Shown: in pieces, positions 51,266 through 63,070 of the stretch
Position numbering within the stretch: the stretch's first letter is position 1
How the letters are laid out: each line of letters begins with the position of its first letter
Assembly: GCA_025331565.1 (NCBI GenBank)
Contig: JAFREQ010000012.1
Span: 8,608,501-8,672,500, forward strand
DNA from: Holacanthus passer
Lineage: Eukaryota > Chordata > Actinopteri > Pomacanthidae
Reading direction: 5' to 3'
DNA length: 64,000 bases
The notes under the pieces: model-generated
What the model was told of the DNA's origin: nothing
What the model saw: only the letters and a program-made list of their open reading frames with translations
Database searches by the model: none
Made by a program: the position numbers and the translations under genes

Positions 51266-52200
51266 AAATTCCATTTTTTATTATGACAGTAGAAATAGCT
51301 AGTGATGTGAAGCAATAATCATTAACTGGAATGTTACAAGAGGCTTCTTAAAAGCTAAATTAACATTTTTTGAATTATTATTCGTTATTACTTTCCATTA
51401 TGTTCATTAATAATGTTGAGAGTGAGTAAACATGATGTAAGGTTCAAATATGGAAGGTGTTCAATGCAGACATTTCAGAATATATCAGTATATCCCTATC
51501 AATATGGCACATGAAGGCACAAAAAGGATTTTACTGGCAGCTCTGAGACAGTAAACCTTCCTACCGCTTAATCATTTTTTGTGTCACTCCAGTAATTTAT
51601 TGTATTGCACATTTCCAAAACCCACAAGGCAAACTTAGAAAAGAATGGTCAAACTTGAAAAGACAAGCTGCTGACTTTTTGTGTCAGTCTGGGTGCTGCA
51701 CTCACCATAATGCCACTTGTGACCTTTCCTGTCTGATGAATTCTTATTGTTGTGTCTGGAATCACTCCCTGTGTGTTATATGGCCCACTACATTTAACCT
51801 TTGCTGTTTCACAATGCAATGTGCCAGATTTTATAAATGCAAAAATTACCATTGTGCAGTTTTACACCTGTGATTCATGAATGATGTATAAGTGTGAAAT
51901 CTCAATTTACTGCTCACTATAGAGTAAACTATTTGAGTGTATAGTATAGGAAGTTGTGAATGAGGGAGTGACTTCAGATTTTTTTCAAACTTTGGAAAGC
52001 TCCTTCCAGGTCCACAGGACACATTAAATAGCTGTTTTCACCATCGGAGTAACTTTTCTGCCTCAACTGCTCTCCCTACATTTTCCTCTGTGTTACTGGA
52101 TTGAGCTGAACAGCTACAGTACAATTTGAATCTTACATGAATGATCAGATCATCTGCAGTCCAAACCATGCAGTGAAAGACTTCTGACTTCTCGGGAGAG
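51266..52200. other. Interval between convergent kmt2b and igflr1
   Basis: AT-rich, with no gene seen. TTTATT at 51596-51601 could be the igflr1 poly(A) signal on the minus strand, about 600 bases past its stop. Confidence 0.5.
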
Positions 52201-54715
52201 CTACACTTCCATCTGATGTGGGCGGAGTTTGGCAAGAACAGCGAGGGCATCATTGCGCTCCATAAGTCGGAGCAGCTCAGCCAGTTGCTCCACTGTCCAT
52301 TCAGGGTTCCTGCTGGTGACCCCCTCCAGCACAGCTTTCAGAGGGCTCTTACTTTCCTTCATGGAGTAGGTGTAAGTAATCCAGCTGGAGGGGAACAAGC
52401 AATGAGAAGCCAGGTGTTTGGTGTTCTTTACCCCATGGGTTTCTGGATCCAACAGAATCATCAAATCTTCCAGGACGTCCAGGTTGTCCAGCACTGTTTG
52501 TAAAGGTGCTGACAGGATGGTAGGACCTGCAGAAGAAGGAAAAGATGTGGGGAAAAGGTAAATTCATTCCTTTGTCTTTATCTCCCCACAATCAGTTCAT
52601 TTCATTTATAGTTGGTTGTATCAAATGTGTCAGTCGTGCTCTGTAGGCAGTGCTCAGCATAACAACTGGTCCAAAGAATTACAATAATTTAACTATACAC
52701 TGACACAGACATTAGAGACTTACAGCAGATCAAGGGTTAGGGTTAAGGTCAAGACAATTGGTCTTTAAAGTTTCTCAGACTTTTCAGGAATAAACAAGGA
52801 GATTAAAATACACAGGATGTGACATTAAAAAAAAAGCTCTGACTCATTTAGAGATAACGGTGTCGTTTCCACTCACTCAGAATGTCCTTCAGATCATTGT
52901 CTCTAGGTAGAGCAGAAAGAGAAAACCCTGCATTGACGTACGTTGATCCTCTGTTATGACTCAACAGTGTGTTCTGACCTGTTTTAAACCCAAACAGCAG
53001 AGACGCACACACAGTTACGATCGATGTCAGAACCACCACGTGCACGCTGTTATGAAATTACATTCCAGGAAAATAACATGTTTGCTCTATAAAACAAACT
53101 GTGGTCAGCTCTTGTGCAGTTTCCCAGGCTGCGAGAACACTTGCTTCACTGTTATGCTCACTGTGCTGTATGTATGTGCAAACCTCTTTTCCGCTTAATG
53201 TAGATCACACAGGCAGATAACACAAGAAGTGTGATGGAAATTAGGACTGCCAATGGTGCTGCCCCTGCAAACACAAGAAAATGTCGAGGTTAAATTTAGA
53301 CTGAGGAGAAAAGTGTTCTGGCTCTGAAATCAAGTGAAAGTTTAACTCACACAGGACATGAGGGATGGAGGAAGGTGGGATGACTGTTGTATATGGTATT
53401 AAGGTGTAGGCTTGGACTGTCTGGATCTGAAATGAAAACAGGGGGAACTGTTGTGACTGACTGAGGCTGCGAAAAAAAGGCTCTCACAACTGCCTGTAGA
53501 GGAAAATGTTTCTTGCTGCCATATTCCTGCAGGTGCCTATTTAAAATAATAATAATAATAGAAGAAAATAAAAATGAAAGAAGAAGATGAAGAATATTGA
53601 CTATTAGTTTTTGTAGACCAGCAGTGAGCATATGAGAAGACTATTGACTAGTGATGAATAAAAATTGGATTCATCATTTTAGAAAATTCTCACAAATCTT
53701 TTTTTAAGAGAATAACTGAACTATTTTAAAAAAGATGAGTTCAGTGACTCACTGCCCGACATTGGGGAAGTTTTCACACGTGGGTTCATTTCCTTCCTCT
53801 GAATGAAGCAATGACGCATTATTTTCCTATATCCACCAGTAAAAGTGTACAAATAATTAACCTTTTCCAAAAGAAAGGTGGCAGAAATATTTATTACCGT
53901 GGATGCCCTGCTGGGAAATACTGGAACACTCTGAGGTGTTGTTGTTTGCTGGGGACAGAGAGAAACCAGTTAAACCACTTAAAAGCAGCATTAAAGTAAT
54001 ACTTCATAATGTTCAGCCTACTCACTTTGCCTGAAACTGTGTTTGTCCGTCTTTTGCGGAAAATCGGGAGAAAAAAACAGACCTTCACTTTGAGTGACAC
54101 AAAGTGATGTTTACCTGAAATAAAAAGCCTTTCTTGCCACTTTTTAATGTGATTTTTGCAACAATTAAACTGTGATTTTCTCTGCACTGGAAACAAAGGT
54201 GAAATTACCTTTTTGTCTGACAAACCAATCTGCCATTGTGCATTTTCCCAGGGCTATAAACATGTTTTCTTACCCTGCTTCTTGGCACTGGGTGTCAGTA
54301 GTGGAGCTGCAGGGGCTGACAGTGTTAAAGCCAGGCGGACATGAGCTGCAGGGCTGACAATAAGCCCTGCTGCCATCATTAAATGTGTTGGCACTGCATG
54401 GTGTGAGGGCATCCTCGTGTACACCTCCTCTGTCATCAAAGCCACAGTTCGGGGCAACTTCGTGTCCTATAACACAACATAATACGACATGACATGATAA
54501 AACAAAACACAACAAATAAAAACAAAACATAACAATGTCCTACCTGGTTTAAAGTCACACAGCACACATGTTAAACTGTCCCTGTCCCAGTAGGTTTTCA
54601 GGTCCGAACATTGTTCAGAGTGACCCTCCATCACTGAACTGTGCTCTAGTGCAAAGCACTCAGTCTCTATAATCTCCACATAGCACCTCCCACTGCTGCT
54701 TAGATAGCTCTCAGT
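52201..54715 (-). CDS. igflr1: IGF-like family receptor 1 (TNFR-like, TMEM149)
   Basis: Single-pass receptor related to TNFR; the mammalian protein is expressed on T cells and binds IGFL ligands. Minus-strand exons: 54715 (or 54633)-54544, 54466-54274, 54050-54026, 53948-53898, 53426-53351, 53264-53184, 52978-52877, 52526-52201 (TAG 52203-52201). Phases close. Cysteine-rich ectodomain CSDLKTYW, NCGFDDRGG and CQPCSSCPPGF, a Thr/Pro stalk, a transmembrane helix in the 53264-53184 exon (PLAVLISITLLVLSACVIYI then KRKR), and a C-terminal death-like domain matching human IGFLR1 (LDVLEDLMILLDPE, SPLKAVLEG, NDALAVLAKL). The first exon is uncertain: a candidate ATG exon at 56529-56481 (hydrophobic STILVFYSL, donor GTGAGT) would join in phase to an acceptor just before 54633, giving about 330 residues against 355 in human. 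Convergent with kmt2b as in human. Confidence 0.9.
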
Positions 54716-57700
54716 CTGAGGTGTAACCGTCCACGTAGAAGCTTTGAGCTGGAGTCTATTTTCAAATCATCTTTTGTATTTTCAGATAGATATTTTTTAT
54801 TATTACTTGCATTTGGCTATATCTACATCTAACAGGCTGTGAGCAGGGCTGACCAGACCAGATCTGATCTAAAATCAGTATCACCCTCATTAAAAAACTA
54901 AAAAACAAAAGAGGGTAATTTTTTAAAGTGTTGGATGTCCCCAAAACTGAAAAAATGAAAAAGAAGCTGGTCAAACAAAAGTCCCAATTTTACAGAAACA
55001 TCTTGCTCTATAAATATCAAAGCTGCAGCCAGAAACTCAGTGTTGTGTTTGACTGTGACCTTTCGTTTGAAAAGAAAAGTTACAGAAGTCGTTCAATCGT
55101 GTTTTTTATCAGCTGTGAACTCTATTATTGTTTTCATCTTATATCATTGTTAGTTATTTTTTTTCTTATTCATTTGTGTATGATTTTAATTGACTGGTTT
55201 TATTGGCCAGTCCCGAAATGTTTAAATCCTGGCTCATCATGTAAAAGCACTTTGTAACTGTGTTGGGAAAATGCTGAATAATAAAGGTAAATACAAAATT
55301 ACAAAACTTGGCCAATGCAAACCAGACAACCTCGCAAAGTGTGGGAGGAAATAGTCTGGTGAGGTAGGCTATTTATGTCCTACTGCAAGACTACTGAGGT
55401 ACATGGGACACTGGTGGGTGGGGAAAGTCAGAAAAATATTTTCTATGCTTCACTCAACTTCAAGGCAGTGCAATACTACATTCCTGGAGTATACCTTTAA
55501 TAACAGAATAACCAGTTGCAGACTCTGAACTTTGGGGCTTGACATCAGACTAATTGCTTGGTTAAAAGCTTAGATGTCATTGGTTGTTGTGGCTATTAAA
55601 AAGAGAAATAAGAATAGAAGAAGTAAAAATGAAATGTTTTTTGACCACAAGATAAACAAGGTTACCAGTGTCTCCAATAATATTAGATTGCTATGCCAAA
55701 TGCAACAATACGCTGAGTTTCAAAATTTCACTCTTCCCTTTCTGAGTCATCTCACCACATCAGCATGTTGAATCTGTCTTCGTAACGTTACTTTAAACTT
55801 GACCAAATTTGGTTACTGTTTGGCAAGAAACAGACAAGTGGGGGGTTGGGACGAGCAGGTCGAGCAGGTCGAGCGAGGATGAAAGCCAGCAAAAAATGTG
55901 CACCATCATCATTCTTCAGCGCTAGAGATGACGTTAACAAATGCCAAATGCCAATGTCTTACCACCAGAGTTGGGAAATAAATGCACACAGTCTGTGTCG
56001 CAATGCAATTCCATGCATAGCAACACTGAACAAATTAGATTTAAAAAAAAAAAACATTTCATTTGAGATCTGAGGGCTTTTGCACTTCCCACATAGATTT
56101 TTATTTAGACTGGTAACTAGGAAAATAAAGACGTGCCTGGAGCAAACTGAAGCAATTGAAAGTGGAATTTCATAATGGGTATGACACTGATAAAACTTGC
56201 ACAACAATGGAGCACAGTGTCCAGGGAACACAGCAATTTTGCACTTATGCTTATCCAGACTGCAAAACTTCAGGTATTTGGAGGGAAATGGTTACAACAG
56301 TATTTTTCCCTGTCATGCAACACTGTAGTGACATCGACTAAATGGAACTTTAAATCATTTAATTAATCTTCTTTTGGGCCCAAAACGTCTTCAAATGTAA
56401 AGCTCATTTGGAAAATAAATCCATCTGAATGGTTACTCCGATGGTTTAATATTGCACATCCTTAAAGTTGGGGAACTCACAATGGAGAGAATAAAAAACA
56501 AGAATAGTCGAAGTCTGTGTAGCAGACATTGTCGTTTAAACACAGAAATGAGTAAAATCAGGCTTTAAGTGGATTATTTCCAACAATTTCTTTTTATTAT
56601 GTTGAAATGTGCTCCCACATGCTTACAATATATGTATATATATATATTTTTTTAACCCCTCCTGTGCAGATATTCAGTGCGGGAGGAGCAGCTGAGTGTA
56701 TTCTACTCTGGAGGATTCAGTGGACGTACTGCTGAGGCAGCAGGATGTTGGAGTTTAGCTCCGGATGGACAGGATATGTCTTTTCTTTTATGTCAGCTGC
56801 TACAATGTCACTTCATGCAAGCTGTTAAAACACTGCTTTAAAAGGAAGTTTTCAGTGTCTTGTGCCTGGTATGGAATGATTGGCACCTCCTGCATGTTTG
56901 TTAATCTCAGACTTTTTTCTAAAACTAAAACTAGCTTTCCTTTTACAGAAATGTCTCATTGTTTGCAATTGAGATAATATTTACTGGCTGAAACTGTGAC
57001 AAAGAGTGGGGTAGGACTCAAACGCAACACACTCAGAAACAGATAGTTGATAAGGAGTTTATTTTACAGAAATTACTGATGTAGGTATTGACCAGACTCA
57101 TAGAGCAACGGGTGGACAATATGGAGAGAATGTTGGAACCACAGGAAACAGCTAACAGCTATGTCAGACAAAAACTTGGAACAGATGAGGACCAGATGGC
57201 TGCGGTGAATCTGAGGATAACATGAGACAGTCTATCACAAGCAGGCAGATTTGGCAACAGAACATTAGTCCGATAAGGCTTGCTGGAAAGTCTGACATGA
57301 TACAAAGATAATCTGGCAAATGTTGACTGAAGTGGTAAGGCTTTAATAAAGTCCTGACTGGTGATTGAATAGAGCTGGGTGCACAGGTGAGAAGATGAGG
57401 TGGGAGTGGCCGGCAGGTAAGGGGAGGCAGAGGCGGGGTCAGTGGAAGAATACTGGGACTTGAATGTAGAATTATGGCAGACAGAACAGAGACCAGAACG
57501 TAGAACTATAACAGGCAGAACTTAGACATGACAGGACTGTGGCTGACAGGACTCAGGCAGAACAGAGACATGGCATGAACTGAGGCAGAGAACTGAGGCA
57601 AGGTTGAACTAAGGACTAAGACATGACTGGCAGAACTGTGACAGAAACTTCCTGAAGCCCTCAGAACTGTTTATCACCATTGCATGCTCTTTCTGGTTAA

Positions 57701-60258
57701 AGTAGGGTCAAAAATATTTTTAACAAGCTTAAGCTCATTTGACGGAGATATGGGCCCCTCCTACCAGATGTAATATATCTGTGTGATAATCTTGTCCCCA
57801 GGTCTTAAATAAATGTAAGAACCATGGACCCAGATGATTGTTCCCATGCTCTGCTGCCAGTGTTCATTTCCTGTGCATTTCTGTATCCTGATGCAAGAAA
57901 AGACAACTTTGAGACCAGAGCACCCCCAGGATCCATTGGGACAACTGTGAGCATATGAGTCATGTGGTTTCTGCGAATCGCCCAGGATGGGACAAGGGGA
58001 CAGTGGACGTCCATGCTCTGTCAATCAAAATCTTTCAAGTAAGTAGTAGGACATGTAAAGTGGAAATTTAGGATTATTTTCCATTGTTCCCTCTGCCAAG
58101 AATGTGTGCTCATCCTGCCCAGCAACTGAGGCCTGTAAAACCAAATTAAACCAAAATCGAAAAGGACATCACATTGTCCAATTTGTCGATGGCTTCACCT
58201 CAGCTCTACTCTTCTCAGTGGACACGCAGCGCACCATTGCTTATGGGTCCACGTACCGTGTCATCTACAGTGAGGGTGTCCTGGTTATGATGCAGCCTGT
58301 ATAACGGGAAAGTATAATGTTGAAGTGTGGCCTGTGTCTCATGTCCTCTTGTTTGTGCAGGCCAGCTCATAGGTCAGCTTGAGCTTGGGGGAAGGGAGAT
58401 TAAAGAAAGACTCCAAGTGTAACTTCATCATGAGGGCTTGTTTAAGCAGATGGAATGAAATAATGTCATAATGCCCCCCCTCCCCAAACATATATTCTTA
58501 CTTTCTTTGGTTTATAGCCACATAAACAGTTTTGGTATTGAGGACATTTTTATTGCAGTGCTGTTTGATTTGAGATTTTCTTCAGTGGTTTCCTCACAGT
58601 TCACTGTAGTTCATTTTGAGGTCTGCAGATTATACAGATAAACATTTTTTCTTGGAAATCTATGCTGATGCTGAAACTTTCACATGTAATTTTTTTGTGC
58701 TGTGAAACATGAAGGGAGCTTCCAAAATCACCTCAATTTTTTTTGTTTAGACGGAGAAATCTCAAACATCATGGCACAAATGTAGGCAAGTAAAAGTATC
58801 TGGAAAACACACATTGCAGTGAACATTCCCCTTTTAAGTGTTCAGATTTAGTTTTCTTACTTGTGTAATAATTCACAGCAACATGGTTCACATCATTTGC
58901 CGACTATACTATGCGTCTTCACATATTCATTTGAATATTTTACATGTTTTGAGAAAAGAAAATTCTACCTCTCAATACAATCCAGATAGTTTGTATTCTT
59001 GGGAGAGCGTTGCATTGAGGTTACACAACAAAACACACAATATTTGACAAATAGGAAATTAAATGTCCCTTTCTCAGTTGGCAGGGATCCTTTCATCCTG
59101 TTTTTATTACTGTTATTCACTGTCTTGCATTTATATACATTTAAATCAATCTAGTTGATATTACTGTGCTTTTTATCGCAATGTTAGCACAACAAAACAA
59201 ACAGAAATGCTTTGTAAACCTCTGTGGTGTTCATGTCCAAACCCGACATAAAATCATTTTCAGTTTCCTTATATACACACCCAATACTTTCTGACAGATC
59301 ATTTTGCATCATTTAAGAGAACAGCTGTGAATAAAAGCAGTAAGTTAGTTATTATTTTGGTAACATTTTACGGTAAGAATTATCATGAATTCAATGACCA
59401 CATACATGATGAAATGATGAAGTAATGCTTGATCATACAACCCTTGAAATTCAACAGAATACTTGTGTAATGCTATGAGTGGTTAGTTGGTTTCTCTGGC
59501 CTTTCTTTAACTCCAGACTTCCCTATGAAGAAGACATGAACGTCCTTAATAATTCAGAACGGGTGATGATTGAAATACCTTAGTTGTTGCTTTCATTAAC
59601 ATATTGTTCTTGCCTTCAGTCATGGATGAGATGCTGTTAATTCTTTTATGTTCCCGATAGTTGGTAGTGTTCCCAGACACTAATACCATTTTTACACTGA
59701 CATTAGTCCGTATATGTGAGTTTGTTAAATGTGGGTCAAACCACTAAAAATAGGTGATTGAGTTCTTTCTCATTGCCAATAGGTGAGTTTGCCTGAGAGC
59801 AAAGTATAAAGTATAAATCCCCAAAGTATAAATAGAACTTTCAGCAAGAGAGCAAATAAGCACATTTCCCAAAACAGTTTACTCAACAGAGCAGAAAGCA
59901 GAATGGCATTTCCTTTTTAAAAACATGTTACAGAGAGCTCATTTCCGAAAGCAGACCATTCCAGAAAACACAGTGACATTCCCGGAAACACAGCAACATT
60001 TACAGAAGGCTATTCAATACCAAATTGAAAACATCTATGAGACAGTGGCTGTGCCAGGTGACTGGCCTCACTGTGACCCAGGAGACTCACTGGCACTCAC
60101 TGAGAGCACAGCAGAGGCTGCAGAAAATGACAAGGGCATGTCCTAGTCTCTGTTTTATGGACACTACATTACAGTTTTGAGAGACGCTTAAATATTTCAC
60201 CAATTCAAGTAATCACTGTAAATGTAGATGAGCAGTATTTGGTTAAATTTCCACAGTT
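54716..60258. other. Gene-poor interval after igflr1
   Basis: Apart from a possible igflr1 first exon (56529-56481, minus), I recognise no gene. Two short frames are unexplained: 58104-58304 (+), starting after a possible acceptor ctgccaag and encoding a 66-residue hydrophilic segment, and 59925-60146 (+), 73 residues with IYETV, after gttacag. Neither has a recognisable domain. A short duplicated GGTCGAGCA lies at about 55857-55874. Confidence 0.5.
57000..57660. repeat. Unclassified interspersed repeat with degenerate CAGAAC/GACAGGACT units
   Basis: The 5' part (aaactgtgacaaagag... ggagtttatttt) and a run of loosely repeated GGCAGAAC, GACATGACAG and ACTGAGGCA words (57470-57650) are typical of fish interspersed repeats. 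A similar beginning (ggattggacacaaatgcag ... atttatta) occurs at the window end near 63800. Family not named. Confidence 0.5.
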
Positions 60259-60595
60259 ATGTTCCTACTATGGGCTGCATGGTGGCGCAGTGGTTAGCAC
60301 TGGCCCCTCACAGCTAGAAGATTCCTGGTGCAGCGTGGGTTTTCACCTGTACTCGGCTTCCTCCCACAGTCCAAAAAACATGCTGAGGTTAATTGAATAT
60401 TCTAAATTGTCCGTAGGTGTGAATGTGAGTGAGTGTGTGTGTTTGTTGTTTGTCCTGTGTGTGGCCCTGCAATGGACTGGGCCAGGGTGTCCCCTGCCTT
60501 TGCCCTAAGTTGGCTGGGATAGGCTCCAGCCCCCCCGCGACCCTGCAGAGGATTAAGCGGTGTACAGATAATGAATGGATGAATGTTCCTACTAT
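60259..60595 (+). mobile_element. tRNA-derived-like SINE with intact target-site duplications
   Basis: A body from 60272 to 60582 matches the abundant teleost repeat that starts GGGCTGCATGGTGGCGCAGTGG, contains CTTCCTCCCACAGTCCAAAA and GGGATAGGCTCCAGC, and ends in an (ATGG)n-like tail. Identical 13-base duplications ATGTTCCTACTAT flank it at 60259-60271 and 60583-60595. The A-box-like GTGGCGCAGTGG is present, while the B-box region is degraded. A recent LINE-mobilised insertion. Confidence 0.88.
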
Positions 60596-60999
60596 TAAAA
60601 AAAAAAGTTTGACAATGTTTGTATTCCTTGCAGGAGAGAGCTGCAAGGACAGCACTGAGCACTGAAGATTTCTAATGAAACGTCTGCACTGACATAGAGT
60701 CATGTTAAGGATAAACTTGTTGCTGCAGGTGGTTTTGTCAATGCTGATTAGCCAGGGAAAAATGTAAGTGACAGAGCGGATCCAACACCTTAACCCTTTT
60801 TGTTTTTCCTGTGCAGTACGTCTTCCAGTTAACAGTTACTCTTTCAGTCTTGCGTCATTATCTCAACTGTGTATTTTTCCAATCTGCTGCGCTGTCGTCA
60901 TTTACAGTGTGTACCCTGTGTGTAATCATGATTTGGCTCTAAAACAAACATTTTAAAAAACACCAAAAAGCTTTCAAGCACGCATCCCAACCTTTAAAA

Positions 61000-62380
61000 G
61001 TTTCCTTTGTGTGTGGGAGGATCGACTCCATCTGGACTTAGTGACTTAATTGCCCTGACATCTCATGTGATGAAGGCACTGGGGAGGTTGTTCCTGGCCT
61101 ACCTCAGACCGCAAGTGAAATCATTACTGGATCCTCTGCAGTTTGCTTACCAACCTCATGTGGGAGTAGATGATGCTGTCATCTACCTCCTGCAGAAAGC
61201 TCACTCTCATCTGGATGGGAGCAGATGCACTGTGAGAATCATATTCTTTGACTTTTCTAGTGCATTCAACACCATCCAGCCACAGCTTCTCAGTAAGAAG
61301 CTGCATGAGATGAGTGTGGACACGCCCACCATCTCCTGGATTACTGACTATCTGACAGACAGACCACAGTTTGTCCGATTGGGCAGCACTCTGTCTGATC
61401 AGCTGGTGAGTAGCACAGGAGTTCCACAGGGAACTGTTCTGTCTCCATTTCTGTTCACCCTATACACTTCTGACTTCCAGTACGACACTGGGTTGTGCCA
61501 CTTGCAGAAGTTCTCTGATGGTTGGGTGTATAAAGGACAGGCAGGAGGAGGAGTACAGATCACTGGTGGATGATTTTGTGGAGTGGTCTGGGAGAAATCA
61601 CCTGCACCTGAACATGGCCAAGACCAGGGAGATGGTGTTTGATTTCAGGAGGAAGAGGATGCCGACACAGCCTCTGTGCATCCTGGGAGAGGAGGTGGAC
61701 ATGGTGGAGGACTACAAGTACCTTGGCATCCACATTGACAACAAGCTGGACTGGAAGATCAACATATATGTATAAAAGATAAGAAGGGGATGAGCAGACA
61801 CTTTTTCCTGAGGAAGCTGAGATCCTTCAATGTGTGCAGCAGATTGTTGGAAATATTCTACCAGTCTGTCGTGCCCAGTGCCTTGTACTTTGCTGTTGCC
61901 TGCTGGGGAAGCAGCATTGGAGCGGGAAACAAACAGACTCAATAAACTGATTGAAAAGGCTGGTTCAGTTCTCGGCTGCAAACACTGGACAAACTATTAT
62001 CCATTCTGGACCCCGACCACCCACTGCACCAACTGGACAGATACAGGAAATCTTTCCTGCCACAAGCAATAAGACTGTTTAACTCTGCAGCTCAGTCTGG
62101 CAGAGGAAACACTAGACTCACAATGTTGTAGTGTACTGATATTTTCTGATCTGTTTGCACTAGATCTGGTCACTTGATGTTTTTTACATTGTACTTTATC
62201 TTGCACACCACATCTACCTCTATTCTACATTATTATTCATAGGATCAGTGTTTTTTGGGGTACTTGTTTGTTGCACTTTTTGCCTCGTTGTTTAATGTGA
62301 TATGTGTTGTGCTGTGTTGTTTTGTTTCAACTGTAGCTGCTACAACGAAGGAATTTCCCAGGTTGGGACAAATAAAGTAC

Positions 62381-62434
<54 letters not shown>
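61000..62434 (+). mobile_element. CR1/L2-like LINE, truncated, inactivated reverse transcriptase
   Basis: About 61007-61530 encodes the middle of a non-LTR polymerase (LDPLQFAY, FDFSSAFNTIQ, TGVPQGTVLSP). At about 61516 the frame breaks exactly at the catalytic FxDD box: KFSD is followed by an out-of-frame GWVYKG, consistent with a small deletion. Coding resumes in another frame from 61518 (RNHLHLN, KYLGIHID), breaks again near 61775, and continues to about 62070. The 3' end reads gggacaaataaagt followed by (ATCT)n. 5' truncated, so it is a dead copy. Confidence 0.88.
62381..62434. repeat. (ATCT)n tail
   Basis: About 13 tandem ATCT units forming the 3' tail of the LINE just upstream. Confidence 0.97.
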
Positions 62435-62902
62435 TTATTTTAAGAACACTATGATGAAAAGCGTTCTTAATTTCATTAGCAATAGAGAAAACACAAAGAC
62501 ATTTGCCCTCAACATTGTGATTCCAGCTGCTCACATCCAAAAATTATTCTGGTAGCAGATTTCATGAAACAGGATGAAGAAGATTTCTGGAGAATTTTGC
62601 AAAGTAAAATGTTTGTTCCCTGAAAACAACATTTAAATTCTTGCTTTATCTGACAATGCAGAAACTGAGAAATCAGAAAAACTCCCTGCAAAACTGGAAG
62701 TGACCCACATCTTCCCACAGCACAGATAAAGCAGAATTTCACACATCATGGACAGTGAGATATATCCTCCACCTCCACCCAAACATTTGAAGTAGAACTA
62801 CATCTGAACTGCAGCCCTCTGATTATCATGACATCAAAATTAAGTAAAAGTATAAGTTCAAATTATTATTCTAATCAAAGAGGAGCTTTCTACAATTTTA
62901 GT
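62435..62902. other. Noncoding interval between LINE and SINE
   Basis: AT-rich, with short open frames that lack motifs. Nothing supportable seen. Confidence 0.5.
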
Positions 62903-63070
62903 TTCATTCAGCAGATGCTTTTATCCAAAGTGACGTACATTCACATGCCGATGGAACAGTCATCGGGGGCAATTTGGGGTTCAATTTGTCAGTTTGTTCA
63001 ATTTGATCGAACCACCAACCTTCCAATTGGTGGACAACCGCTCTACCTCCTGAGCTACAGCCGCCGCCCT
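62903..63070 (-). mobile_element. tRNA-derived SINE, minus orientation
   Basis: On the minus strand it starts GGCGGCGGCTGTAGCTCAGG, with A box TAGCTCAGGAGG, then B box GGTGGTTCGATC, and ends with the common fish tail matching catt(c/t)agcagatgcttttatccaaag. Polymerase III promoter boxes look intact, but the remainder is short. Confidence 0.82.

Noticed and set aside
53466..53800. Extra igflr1 exons at about 53747-53800 and 53450-53535
   Set aside because: Each has plausible splice edges, but the phases do not connect with the neighbouring exons; skipping both gives a clean frame.
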